64,000 nt of DNA from Candolleomyces eurysporus (lineage: Eukaryota; Basidiomycota; Agaricomycetes; Agaricales; Psathyrellaceae): positions 1 through 64,000 of the forward strand of contig JANBPK010000012.1 in assembly GCA_027579435.1 (NCBI GenBank). The letters run 5' to 3'. Under the pieces are notes generated by a model that worked only from the letters and a program-made list of their open reading frames with translations, did no database searches and was not told the DNA's origin. This document shows positions 12,004 through 24,000 of the stretch, piece after piece. A program made the translations under genes and the position numbers. Each line of letters starts with the position of its first letter. Positions within the stretch are counted from its first letter, which is position 1.

Positions 12004-12495
12004 GTTGGGCCGATGTCAAAGCGTCCTCTGAGAGGATATAGAGCGAATAAAGAGTGTCCAACAGGTGGGTTTGAAGCCAAAAATTGGGTGAAACGGATAC
12101 AGCACAGCGAATGTGCTGCTCGAGCTCGTGGTCAACGATGAAGAGCTATTCCTAGCGGAGTTTCAAATAAACAAGTTGGAAAATCAATTCAATTTCCAGG
12201 CTCTGTCCTTGGTGAAGGGTTGGACTCTTCGAATTTCCCAAAAACGCCTAAAAAGTGTCCTTCAATAGGAATCAATCCTTCATTTCTTTTTTCTGCTCGA
12301 TTCCAAGGTATAAACATCCAGAGCCGCCGCCCTCAGCCGGGCGAGCTGTGACACCTGTCCCGTGATGTCACATGTCACAAACGCGTTCTCGACCACGTGA
12401 CGGACGCGCCTGTTCAACAACGCCCGGTGACGGTGGCGACGGCCCCTTCACAATCTCTCCGACCGCCAGCAACCCCCTTTCTCCTCCCCTCCCCC
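12004..12495. promoter_or_regulatory. Divergent promoter region, SmD1 / kinesin
   Basis: The 492-bp gap between two divergent starts. It holds an MCB-type element ACGCGT at 12381-12386, an E-box CACGTG at 12394-12399 and a CRE-like TGATGTCA at 12363-12370, all within 37 bp and about 100-135 bp upstream of the kinesin ATG. MCB elements bind MBF-type factors at G1/S in fungi, which would suit a mitotic motor; function here is inferred from motif only. Confidence 0.45.
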
Positions 12496-15400
12496 ATGGC
12501 CAGCCACAAGGTCAAAATTGCAGCACGCCTGCGTCCAAGGCTAGACGGCGAAGTAGTCGACGACAACATCAAGGTTTTCCACAACAGCGATACCTCAACC
12601 GGCTCAACGAACTCGACCTCCGGAGGAAGCTATATCAGCGTCGTCAACCCAAGAGATACCACCCAGGTCTTTAAATTTCCGTGAGTCTTTGTTGAGGAAG
12701 ATAGTGATGCATAATCTGAATACTCTTTCATCGCTTATTTAGATTCTCGAGTTGTTACGACGAAAACTCGACCCAGGAAGAAATCTTTCACAACGACGTC
12801 GAACCACTAATCGATGTGGTGTACAGCGGGATTGTAGCTCACCTCCTGCCACTCCGATGTCGATTTGCTCTGACCCCTTCTCGTCCAGACTGTCACCATT
12901 TTTGCATACGGTGTCACATCGTCCGGCAAGACTCATACCATGCAGGGAACTAAGGTTCAGCCAGGAGTTATTCCCCGAGTCGTCCAGGTAATATATTTAG
13001 CCACTCTCTATGGCCAAAATTTTCTGGGGTCCTCAACAACAATCTTAGGCCATGTTTGAGAAGAAGACACACCTCACGCAACACGAAGTCAACCTCACCG
13101 TCTCCTATATGGAGATCTACAAGGACGAAGTGTACGATCTCTTCGTCACTCGGGAAAATGTATGTTCCTGCTTGGTCTCTACAACCCCAAGTTTTAACCT
13201 GGCTGGTATCCAGGCTCCGAAACTGCCAGTCCGAGAGAATGACGTTGGAATGGTCTTTGTTGCCAATCTCTCTAGCCAATCCATCTCCTCGGTTGAAGAA
13301 TTTGACTCTCTTTATCAGTACGCAATGTCTTTCTTTCTTTCTTCTCCGTCTTGAATTTCTCCCCAGGCAAGCCACACGGAATCGCTCCGTTGGTGCAACC
13401 AACTTAAATAGACAGTCATCTCGTTCACATGCGGTCCTCACTGTCGAAGCCACGATGATTGATCATAGCAATAACACTAGTGCGTTCGTTGCTACTGTTA
13501 CGTCGCTTTACACTAACCCCACGCACTCTAGCTCTGACTGGTAAAATCAATCTCGTTGATCTCGCCGGGTCTGAGAACAACAAGGTATGCCCTTCCTAAA
13601 GTTCTGGTTGCTACTTGCTCAAAAGCGATCATCGCTAGCAAACTGGAAATGATTCCACGCGAATGGCGGAGTCCTCAGCCATCAACAAGTCCCTCAGCGT
13701 TCTCGGTCAAGTTGTTCATGCGCTCAACCAAGGCGCTGTGAGTTCTCTTCCTTCTATTCTGCCTTAGGAATCACCGTGGCTAAAAAACGAAAACTTCCTT
13801 TCAGTCACGTATCCCATACCGAAACTCTAAACTCACGAGAATCCTCCAAGATGCACTTGGAGGAAATGCCGTTGGTCTTCTCATCTGCAACCTCGCTCCG
13901 GGTACCAAGTTCAGGCAAGATACTCTCAACACTTTGAAGTAAGTGTCACTGCATCTGTTCCGTCTTCGAATGGGGTATCAATCTGACGTACCCACCCCCA
14001 CAGCTTCGCCGTTCGTACCAAGAATGTCGAAAACAAGCCGGTAATCAACGAACGCGGTAAGTCAAGTTATCATCATCGAACCCCATATTCCTCCACCCTC
14101 GTTCGTTGATCGGGTTCCTCACCAAAATTTTGTCTATGTATAGATAATCGTCCAGCCCCGAAAGCACACTTCTCAGCCCCATCCAACCCACCTCCAATCG
14201 GAAAGCCGGCCCCCGCGGTCCTCATACCCGTCTCAACGACAGGGACGGGATCTGGTGCGGGTCCAACGAGATCGCGCGCATCCCTGGTTCCCGTTGTGTC
14301 TAGAGTGCCCCGCGTTTCGATGGGCGCCAATCAATATCAACCCTTTGCACTTGCCGGGGTTGGTGGCGGTGGGCGGAGATTGACCAGTATCGGCGAGACC
14401 CAGCCAGAGAGGCCTGGGTTGACTGAGAAAGATATCGACGAAAGGGTATGCACATATCTCACAGTGCCGATCNAAAAATTCAAGCGGGGTACTGACGATT
14501 CCGGTGATCAAATTCCCTAGATATCCAGAGCTGTAGAAGCGGAGGTTGCGCGTCGGTTGGCAGAGAAAGAGAAAGAGTGGCAAGAAGAACAGAAGAGGCA
14601 GCAGGCCGAGTTGGAGGCTAGAGCTGCCGCTGCCGCTGCTGAAGCAGAGGAGAGAAGACGGTCTAGGACGCCCGAGAAGGACATGAGTTTGCCTTCTGGT
14701 GTTCTAACACCTATTTTGAAGAAGCACCGCGACCTTGATGACGAACTCAAGCAACGTTTGCTCGAGTTGGNAAAAAAAATTGTACGTCGTGTTTCATTCA
14801 CCCTTTTCCCATTTATTTTACGTTTTGTCATTGCCCCTTCGGCCGTATTTTCCGCTTTTTCGGAGTATGCGCTAACGACGAGTCCGCAGCGAGCGAGGGA
14901 ATAAGGAAACACAGTTGGCAGACGTATTGTCTCCCGTGTCAAAAAAGAAGACTGGACGTGCCTATGTCGCACTCGCTCGTGCCCATTCCGAGAAGTACGT
15001 GTATCAAAAAAAAAATGCGAGTCGGATTTTGAACGACACCGCTAACCTGTCGCCATCATCCAGGGGAGACCTCAATGTCGCTTTGGAGCTCTACCGCAAA
15101 GCCGAGAGCTACGTTCCTGACAACATGAAACTGAAAGAAAGGTGGATACTTTTCCTCACTCACGTCTTCCTCTATAACCTGTCTCATGAACAACAAATAT
15201 CTGACGTTCGTGCNTTTTTCTTTTTCTATTTTTTTTCTATGGGCCCTTGGTGGTAATCCTTTGGGCTCCTTTAGGATAATTGAGATCGAATGGGCCGTAA
15301 AGAATGGTAGAGAGTACGTGCCGTCGCCGAAACCCCAGAAACAGCACAAGAAGCACAAGAAGAACCGATCGAACAAGGCCTCCACCGCATCGTCTTCGCA

Positions 15401-15800
15401 TGAAGACCAGGAGAACGAGGCCATGGATATGGATATCTCAGGTGGTGCTGGCAACGGAGGCGTTAAAGGCAAAACCCGCATTATGAGCCCCACCTCGGAG
15501 TTTGGTGTGGAACTCACGAATGCCGGGGAGACGGGGGTTCCTGGTGGCAACACGAGCCTGACAAAGCGCCCATTTGCTGACACAGAGGACGACCAGGAAG
15601 TGGATAGTGGTATTGATCATGGCCACGGGATGATCGCCACCCAAACACCTCCTCCCCCTCAACAGCAGCAGAAGCGGCAGAAACGCGACTTTATCAAGAA
15701 CGAAGAGGATTACTATCACGATGAGTTAAACGAACGATGGGAACCCCCGTATGCTCCAAAACCCAAGGTCAGGGAGCTGAATGAAGAAATCGGGTTGTAA
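12496..15800 (+). CDS. Kinesin-like motor protein (possibly kinesin-10/KIF22-like)
   Basis: ATP-driven microtubule motor. The ATG at 12496 opens [15 protein letters not shown], the first strand of a kinesin head. Exons read in order: 12496-12680, 12743-12833, 12889-12987, 13049-13159, 13214-13317, 13367-13479, 13532-13584, 13639-13737, 13805-13938, 14004-14056, 14144-14445, 14521 onward, with further introns to the stop at 15800. The motor has a P-loop ([15 protein letters not shown]), switch I ([13 protein letters not shown]), switch II ([12 protein letters not shown]) and the late motor motif [20 protein letters not shown]. After the head come a Pro/Gly-rich linker, an Ala/Glu-rich coiled coil (near 14540-14660) and a TPR-like helix pair ([20 protein letters not shown], near 15065). 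The tail is basic and Gln-rich. Ns at 14473 and 15214 lie in or near introns; the N at 14771 is in a poly-A run inside an exon. The kinesin class is certain; the subfamily is a guess. Confidence 0.88.
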
Positions 15801-17998
15801 TTTTAGGGTCCAGCGGAGATGGTGGCGTCGATGTGTTTCCTAAGCTATTCAGTATTTCGTTGAGTGTTGTTATCATAATGATCTTTTCATTGTCCCGTTC
15901 ATTTTTTCTTGATTCAGTTTGTACATATATTTATCCTACCATTCATCCGCCTCCGCTATTTACTTCCGCATTTGTCTCCGTCTCCTGTTATCACGCTTTC
16001 GATCATTTTTGGCTACTTTACACCGATCTGTATTCGCTGTCCGTCAAGTCTCGAAATTGACTGAACCTTTTGTAGTTGTTGTCCCACCGTCCAACCCATG
16101 GCCCAGCAAATGAATGATGCTGGCCGCTTGTGGGTTTTAATGACCGCGGCGCGCTGAGAGACCTTCGGAGGATATTGGAGGGGCAGAATTTCTCCCAAGG
16201 ACGGTGAAAGAAATGCCGGCATCGAAGCGCAAGGTGAGAAAAGAGCTCTTGGGGATCCTGCATTTCAATCATCTGTGCCATACGGCAGCAACTGCTGAGA
16301 AGACGTCCCCGGGCTTCGCACACTCAACGCGTTGAAATCGCGTGTCAGTGCAAACGCGATTAGGGGTGATCGAACCTCCAACGTCGAACCCTGGAGAGGG
16401 TACTCCGACCCAATGTTCCATTTCCCATTTCATGTTTCACGGTGTGGTGCAGGCTCGGACCTGTTTTTCTTATTTCCCCGAGTGTGTCACCCTGCAGCTC
16501 GAAATGACGCCGAAGAGTGACAGGTTCAATACACTCCTAATCCCTTATCTTTGCGTCTATCTGTCAGTCTTCGGGAAGCAGCTTACCGCCAAACAGATGT
16601 CATAACGGTGTCAATGAATGACGAACCATCTTTCCGTTTCGTGACCAGTCACCACAGCCCTGCATAGACGCAGAGGGAACACTCCGATGAAGAGCCAAGG
16701 ATACTCAGGGATGTATGGCATGACGACGCAGTGTTGCCTGACAAGCCCATGGCACGGGATAGGTGGGTGAACATCGAGATGGAGGGAAGAGGTCTATGTA
16801 ATTGGTGCGAGTANTTTTTTCTTTTTTTATCTTGTGGTTTTCCATCGGTTTTCTGATTACTTGGTGCCTTTCGTCCGTTTTAGTTTTGCTTCTTTCCTCT
16901 CGGGCGCCTTCAGTGAGACGCAGTCTCCCATCGCTGAGTGGCGAGGTGGTGTCCATGGCTTTCTTCAAGTCTAGGAAGTACCTGAACGAACGTCCGCGTC
17001 GAAACCCCCAAATCCGCCTATCGGGGTGGTAGCTTCGGTTGGCTACCTTCCGTTCCAGGTCCAAAGCTTTCTTATAGGCTGTCTCTGACATCCAACATCG
17101 GAGCCTATCGTCCTCGGAAGAAAAGGGTGCAGCTCCTGCTGAGAGACTTCCTCCGACCTTCCTGGCTACGTGAGTGGCTGCTTCCTCCCTGCTGGGCTCA
17201 TTTTCTTTTTATTGAAATTAACCCACGCGGAAGTCTCATTTTCTATGACCATCTTGTTCCTTGGTTCTTGTGCCTCATCGATTCCTCTTTTCCCCATTTC
17301 TTTCTTGTGAACTTCTTAGGCCGCCAAAAGCAGTCTCATGATCGTTAATCTTATAGCCTCCCCAGCGATCGCGATTCATTAAACATACCTCTGAAAATTT
17401 TACTGTTCGCACTAAGCCTTAAAGAGGCTAGGCGTGTATCTAGACGCACCGATTTCCTACCGCAATGATCAGAAATGGCGATGGTTCAAGGCATGAGGCA
17501 AACGAAGGTGATAAAGGTAAAATAACCTCAAATTCTTGCATGTTGATACGGTTAAACTAAGTAACATGATTAAATAGTATGGTGCGGCACAAGGAGGAAA
17601 GCGTATGGATACAGAAAATCAAACGATAATTGCTACAGTGGGGGTGTCAAGGCAAGATAAAGTGTCAACTGGGATGAATGGAACGCGGAGTCTAATAGGT
17701 AATGAAAAATCAATGAGCGAACAGCCAGAGACAATTGATACAGTAATAATGAGGAGGTGCAATAATAGTAGAGAGCAACCAGAGAATAAGAGCACGAAAG
17801 CATGAATCGACAAATGAATGAACTGGAATTAACCAAGTCCGAGTAATCAATGAACGTTATAGAGGGAAAAGCGAGTGTACGAATGAAGGGCCAAACCAAC
17901 GAGATTGAGTGGCAGAATGAGGTCGTGGACGAAAGTCTTCAAGGAGTTAATCAGAGAAGGAATGTGAGGTCAACATGCGTTCGGAAATACAGCGGGCT
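15801..17998. other. Gene-poor interval
   Basis: About 2.2 kb with no gene I can support. Short open stretches on both strands lack homology, splice continuity or a good start. 16.7-17.1 kb (-) has a charged stretch starting MSETAYKKALDLERKVANRS that could be an exon of an unrecognised gene but is interrupted beside an N and T run at 16814. 17.4-18.0 kb is A-rich. Confidence 0.35.
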
Positions 17999-18971
17999 TC
18001 AAGGGAATGGTGCTGGGTTGTTCGTAGGATAGCCGGTCGCGTAGCCTCCTCCGCCAGGGCTTGAAGTCGATCCAGATGGCTGAGTAGGGTATTGGCCCGG
18101 ACCATGGGCGGGCATGGGCACAATATATCGGTAGCTGCTACCCGGATGGTCAACGGGACTATTAGAGTTCGAGTGCTGAGGCGAGTTTGAATGCGGTTGG
18201 CGATAGTGCGACGCGTGGCTCTGGGCAGAGTACGGGGATGAGGAGGGACCCATAGGTGGCAACTGTCCTTGCGGATAGGACGGGACTGACGCGGGCGGGA
18301 TGGAAACGATTGGCGAGAGGGCACTTCGAATGAAGTCGGGGAAGCCGGAAGAGTGGAAGACCGCTCCAATTAAGTACGCGCTCGAGTTGGGGGCGGGATA
18401 AATGACAATCCCAGCACCCTCGTAAGCCACTTGGCCCGTTCTCCACGGGGCGATTGCGACCTGTAACAAAATCACCGAGCGATGTGAGAATTTGTGTCCC
18501 GCCCAAGATAACCCCCACGTACGGTGCGATTCTCCATGAGAACCTTAGAAAGGTTCCTAAAACTGCTCAGGTTGTAGTTGTGCATGTTCTGGGCGCGAAT
18601 ACGCTGGGGAATGAAGTTGCAGGTCGGCTGGCCGGTAGAGTTCACCCATTGCGATATTTCGCGCCGGAGGTCGCGATCAGTGTTGTAAAGAATGTCAAGA
18701 ACCATTTCAGCGGGCCATGATTCAACTCTGCTACGCAGAGTTCGCTCAATCAGTTAGCAGCAGGGTAGGAAGGATGCACTCACTTCTCCCCGTCAGTTTC
18801 AACAGCAGAAACGTGAATTTTCTCGCTAATCGTTCTATCCGAGGGACGAAGGCCTGTGACAACGAGAGAGCCGTTCCATGGACGCGTCGGTCGATCGCCA
18901 GAGGCCTGTGGAGTCGGGCCTCTGGTAGGTGGAATGAAGGAGTCGAACTGAGAGGGGACGCGGAAAACCAT
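17999..18971 (-). CDS. Putative Med25 ACID-like (PTOV-type) beta-barrel protein, lacking the usual vWA half
   Basis: Exons (minus strand) 18971-18784, 18727-18523, 18460-17999 with matching phases give 284 residues. The first two thirds read like a seven-strand barrel: PWNGSLVVTGLRPSDRTISE, then VESWPAEMVLDILYNT, FIPQRIRAQNMHNYNLSSFR, and GAGIVIYPAPNSSAYLIGAV followed by HSSGFPDFIRSALS. Order and spacing resemble the activator-interacting domain (ACID/PTOV) of Mediator subunit 25; a SPOC-type barrel is the main alternative. The rest is a Pro/Ser/Gly/Tyr-rich low-complexity tail (SHYRQPHSNSPQHSNSNSPV). Med25 normally starts with a von Willebrand A domain; none is visible upstream on this strand. 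Just before the ATG the sequence ends in a plausible acceptor (ACATAG), so an unrecognised upstream exon is possible. The identity is inferred from pattern only. Confidence 0.45.
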
Positions 18972-20999
18972 TTCTATGTGATGTCGGAAAAACACCACCA
19001 GATCAAGCGGCCTTTAACTGTCTGAGTTAATCAGAGGTGTCCAAGAGGAGAAGTTCCGTCCAACGGCCATGGATCAAAAAGGAAGGCGTCGAACACTCTT
19101 TCCCGGTCGCGTGGTAAGTAGCCATNGGGGGAAACGACAGCCTGGCAGATCCTGACTCTGACGGCTAGCGAACCGATACTCTACGAATATGGATCGAGCG
19201 GAACCAACCATTCAATCTCGGTGACTAGGAGACAGCTCAAAGGATCTCGATGGCATTTGGCTGCGTCGCGACCGCCCAAAGGAGGAAGGCTTCCCAGTCA
19301 GTTCACTGGTCAGGCTTGAGAGAATTGGCAGGGAACCCTGGCGCGATTTTCCCCTTGGGAATAGCTTAATCAGGTCTAGGCCTCGGCGCCTGTGGTTTCT
19401 CACTCCGTGGCAGAAAGTCCAAACGAGCGCCGCTGGGAAAAACCAGCAGCTCAGCCAGCTCCCAACTTCTGTAGCTTCTGGGGGTACGTAAAGTGCCCAT
19501 AGCGTAACGACATCAATGATGACAACATATCACCCCGATGGTTTGTCCCGATACCTGGCAAATCTGGTGAGGGACGAAGCTTTTGCCATGCCTGGCTCGG
19601 ATGGATCCTCCATGATCATGGGATGCCGACGGAGATTATGCAATATGGAAAGGGCAGGCAGATCTGGGAGGAGAGCCTTCCGACATCTGGCCATATTTGC
19701 TTTGCTCTATCCTGTATCTGCGGATATCCTTACCAAATAGGCAGCGACGACGGAGGACCAGCGGTTTGCCCGGACTCTCGGACCCTTCCAGAGGCAACGG
19801 AACAGACCACGTTGTCAGCGATCCCCGGACACGTGGCTCTGTCCGAGCTCGTTTCGGTTTTCCTTCTTTGGCCTTTCTCCTATTTGATCAGCGCCGCGTG
19901 TCCGCCTAGAAACGCGAGCAAAGAGCAACTGTAGCCAACGACAGCTTGCTCTCTTTCACTTTTCTCGCAACCTCCGCCCACTGTAGGCCAGCCGTTGCAT
20001 TTCATGTACGTCTATGTGGATTTTGGACTGAAATTGGTTTCCCTACATTCCGAATAGACCTTCTTTTTTCTCATCGCTCATCACTGGCGGACTCAACCAT
20101 GCCTCTCTGCACATCGCTGCATCGTGATGCGTGTATGACGGAACGTATTCAATATCTCAGCCATCCGCCCGGCATATCTATCGTGATTGAAAAGGGTGTG
20201 TAAACTTGCAAATTTAGCATTCGTAGCGGGGGCCGTGAACCGTGGTATGACACAAGGGTCTTCTCAGAAAGGGATCGCACCCCTAGTAGATACCCAGGTT
20301 GTTTCGGCCCTCTGGTAGTTGACCTGGTTATCGTGTACGAATAGTCCTGATTTAGGATCTGACGAACCTCCGTCACTCAAATTATTCGCCGTAGGCTCGC
20401 AGATCCTTTATTTATTATCTGAATTTGAACCCAACGAAGCGGGCTCATGTGTTTGTCCCATCTTGATTTGCTCACTATATACCCGCTTGACCCGCGGCGC
20501 CTCTCCCATGGAACGCCACAAATTCCACCTCGTTCTCGTGCGCGAGACCCTTGCCGTTGCCGCTCATCCGTCATACATCATAAGTCATTTCTCCGTCACC
20601 TGATTGTAGTACGCAAATCCCAGGGCTTTATCGAGAGTTGTCAAGGGTTCTGCTATTCTCACCCTTTCTCTCGGTGCTCTTCATTCACCCCCTTCATTTC
20701 GACGGCCGAAATTGACTTCCTGCTCAATTCCATCTCCTCTACCCCGGGCCTATTTTTCGTCTTCAAGGTGACGACGCCATGGGCGCGGCTCCTGGAAAAT
20801 GCTGAGAATAATTCTCTTATTGGGGATCCCGTTGAAAGGTACGAGACAATATTCAAAACCTAACATGTCTGGAACGAATACCTAGAATTAGATTATAACG
20901 GAATAGGGATTATATGACATAAAATCTTCAAGAAAATCAAAACAAGATACTGTCGTCAGTCCCAAATCATCAAATTTGAACCGTTTCCGCGGTGATTGC
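18972..20999. other. Gene-poor interval
   Basis: Roughly 2 kb without a supported gene. An N at 19126 sits in GCCATNGGGG. Short ORFs (19516-19740, 20447-20863 on +) have no recognisable features. Confidence 0.35.
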
Positions 21000-23555
21000 T
21001 CAACAAACGCCAACAGGACGGTTGTCTGGCTGAATCGAATCCACCTGGGAGAAACAGTGTCAGAAAATCAGCTACTCGATAGGTCGATTGTGAACTCACT
21101 TTCTTCATCAGGTCGTCGAGTGACTTTGCCTGCGACTGTCGGTAGTCATCGATACAGGTCTTGAGTACCCCGATGACCTCGGCGTGCTGTTTGGCTTCTG
21201 CTATGAGCTCGGCGATTCTGCGCTCCAACGTTCCGATGATCTCATCTGCCTTGGCCCTTTCCTCACTCAATACTGATGTCCTACGTTTCTCTGATTCCAA
21301 CTCCATCTTCATTTGAAGTCCCTCCGCTCTCGCCCCGACCAAACTAGCCTTCGTCTCCTCCAGCTGTATCTCCACCTCTGCAACCTTCGAAGACAGGCCG
21401 TTAATCTCGGCTCGACCCAAATCAGCGCTGGTTTGGAGTGCCAAAATTTTCCGGTTCAACTCTTGTTGCGCCTCCTCGCTCCTAGCCTCTGTAGCAGCAA
21501 GCAATTCTTCCGTGATTGACACTCGTTGCTCTGCATCAGCAAGTTTTCCCGACAACTCGAGGATCTTCGCATCCTTGGTCTTCGAATCCTCCTTTAAGCT
21601 CGCCATCAGGCTCTCAGACGATCGCAGACCTTCCTGCGCGTTCCGCAACTCCACATCCCTGTCCTCCAGCGCCTTCTCTAAGTCAAGCTTGGACCTCTCG
21701 ACGACAGCAAGCTTTTCCGCGGTTTGGACGAGGGCCTCATCCTTCGCACTCGCCAATCGTTGCGACTCAAGAAGTTCGGCTTGTGCTGACGAAAGATTTG
21801 AACGAACATCCAAGAGTGATGCTACCAAACCTTCGTTGGTGGACTTGAGATTATGGAGATTAGCCTGTTCACGAAGAAGTCGATCCGCGATGTCTTCTCG
21901 CTCCGCTTGTAGTGAAGTCAAGGACTGCTTGAGGATGGAGATATCATGCTCCTTGGTTCTGACATTTGAGTGCGCGCGTTCGATCTTCTCTGTTTCTTCG
22001 GCAAGGTACGATCTTATCTTAGCTATCTCCTCTTGTAAACCAGAATTTCGTTCGGTGAGACCCTCCTTCACGAGTTGCAGATCTGAGATAACCGTCTCCT
22101 TCTCTCCCAAAAGGCGCTCAAGTTCCTCGACGCGGCCGGTTGGTCGTTGCTGTTCCAATTCGACAATGGCCTCTCCCGTGCCACCGCGTAGCGCGTCATG
22201 GCCAGGCTGGAGTCCAGAATTGGGCTCCCGACGTTCCATGTGGAACATCGGCTGTCCAGGCGTGGGTCGAGAGGGCGACGATGGTGTTAACATGGTCCCA
22301 GGCGTAGCAGTAGCACTTTCTGTATCCATTTCGAGCGGTGCAGTATCTCCTCTCGCCAATTCGGCCTCGATTTCGTCATCCCCAGAATCGCTGGGAGCGG
22401 GAGTTGGTTGCTTGCTTATGTTGGGGATGATGGAACCAGATTGGGTTCGGGTGATCCCCTTACCAACCTTGCGAATCGCCACCTCCGGTCGAATCGGTGC
22501 AAGGGCATGAGAGGAGTCACTAGAAGGAAGAGTCGGCATGATGATGAAGGTATCCATGAATAGGGGAAGAAATGAACATACAAGGATGGCTCTGGGGTAG
22601 CATGGCGACTAATGCTCGGGGTTGTAGCTTGTTGCTGCGTTAGGGTCGCAACGCGGTTGCGTAGTTCCTCGATCTCGATATCCTTACTACGCAATTGGGA
22701 TTTGAGGCGGGCATTTTCCTCTTCATAATGTTCCTGTTCGTCCTCCGACTCGGAGATGTCGGTTAGTGGGGATATGTCGCGGAATGCAACAGTTGGAATC
22801 GATTTCCGTGGTGGGCGAACGGGCGACTGTGACTAAATTGCAAGCGGTTGGCATTAGGTTCAAAACCGAGGATATTTCGAGAAGACGTACAGTACTGGTC
22901 CTAACAGTACTCACACTTCGCAATCTTTTGTTTGCGGAAATAGATGGAGCTTCTCGATTCGGACCCGTAGAGGAGCGGCGGCGCTTTGTTCCACGACTGA
23001 TACTAGTTGAAACGCGGTGCCAAAGGTCATCTTCATCGGAGACACCCTTTTTCGCTGAAGATATTCTAGAATGAGGTCAGCCATGGAGATATAGAGCACA
23101 CAAATCACCTCGGACTCACAGACTCTTCCCTTCGGGAGTGAATGTAACTTCTTGAGAGCCAGTGTGCTGAATCACTCCGTCTTCGGTCTAAAAGTCACAT
23201 TAGCAGTCAGATGTTAGGTAAAATGAGAGTCTACATACCAACTTGTGCACGGCCTTCCCAACCCATTGAGACCAAAGAGGCCCTAGTGTATCACGCTTTG
23301 CTGCGGCGTTCTTTCGCACTGTATGGAGTTTGAACCTATGAGACCTCCAATGAATAACAGTAGTGTTAACAGACCTTGCGCACGCAAAGTGGCCATGTGT
23401 ACTGCGTGTTTTCTGTGTTCCTTCTGGATTTGAGTCATCGCTCCCAGAACCCCTGAAGTTCGTTAATGAGGCTGGTCTTCCTCCACGCATAAGGGAGTCG
23501 ACCTACGTTCTGCATATGAGGTTTTATGAACCTTCGCGGTTCTGCTACGTGCCAT
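21000..23555 (-). CDS. Long coiled-coil protein, family not recognised
   Basis: Start at 23555 (MARSRTAKVHKTSYAERR), with several short introns before a large exon. Early exons encode a basic segment (KLHTVRKNAAAKRDTLGPLW, then SQWVGKAVHKL) and TEDGVIQHTGSQEVTFTPEG, followed by a nuclear-localisation-like RGTKRRRSSTG. From about 22710 a heptad pattern begins (HYEEENARLKSQLRSKDIEI); an acidic, Pro/Ser-rich linker follows, then about 350 residues of uninterrupted Glu/Lys/Leu coiled coil (about 22150-21100). The last intron (GTGAGT to CCCAG) is needed to reach the short tail VDSIQPDNRPVGVC and the stop at 21000-21002; unspliced, the frame would run on to 20956. The composition suggests a nuclear or cytoskeletal scaffold. 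No catalytic motif is present. An MCB element lies about 120 bp upstream of the start. Confidence 0.7.
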
Positions 23556-24000
23556 GGCGGGATGTGGTAGTTTCAGAGGGGCGCAGAGGACAAGACGATG
23601 GTGGTGGGGTTATAAAGAGGAACGGTGGCAGCCTTTGGAGTCACCGCAGGGAGTGATGTGATGTCACAACCGACGCGTCGCTCCCGAAGCTTCTATACTT
23701 GGCTAAATGCCGCCCTAGCTCAGTGCGTCATTTACCTAATTTGGTATCGAGCGGGCAAATCCGCATCATTTGACTCGAGCAATGACTCGGCAAGCACCGT
23801 GGGACAACGACGGCGAAAGTATGAACATTGAACAGCTCTGAATCACACTTCAGGGGTTTGATGATTAAAAAATTCGAGCCAGAGTTACAAGCGTGGCCGC
23901 AACGTTCCTGCGAGCAGCCACAAGCCATATAAACGGGGTGACCTGCCTTGCTGTAACGTGTCGATCCCCTGGACATTTTCAATCCTTCACCCAGCTCGTT
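23556..24000. promoter_or_regulatory. Divergent promoter region, coiled-coil gene / DUF4246 gene
   Basis: 445 bp between divergent starts. Contains TGATGTCA at 23659-23666 and the MCB core ACGCGT at 23673-23678, about 105-125 bp from the coiled-coil gene's ATG. The same two motifs, close together and at a similar distance, lie upstream of the kinesin. Confidence 0.4.

Noticed and set aside
16345..16400. GATCGAACCTCC resembling the T-loop of a minus-strand tRNA
   Set aside because: The flanking bases do not form the 5-bp T stem, and no acceptor, D arm or anticodon stem could be built.
21512..22510. 332-codon open frame antisense to the coiled-coil gene
   Set aside because: Ser/Arg-rich reverse reading of a Glu/Leu coiled coil; no start context or motif.
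23705..23765. CTAGCTCAGTGCG resembling a tRNA A box
   Set aside because: No B box (GGTTCGANNCC) at the right distance and no cloverleaf pairing.
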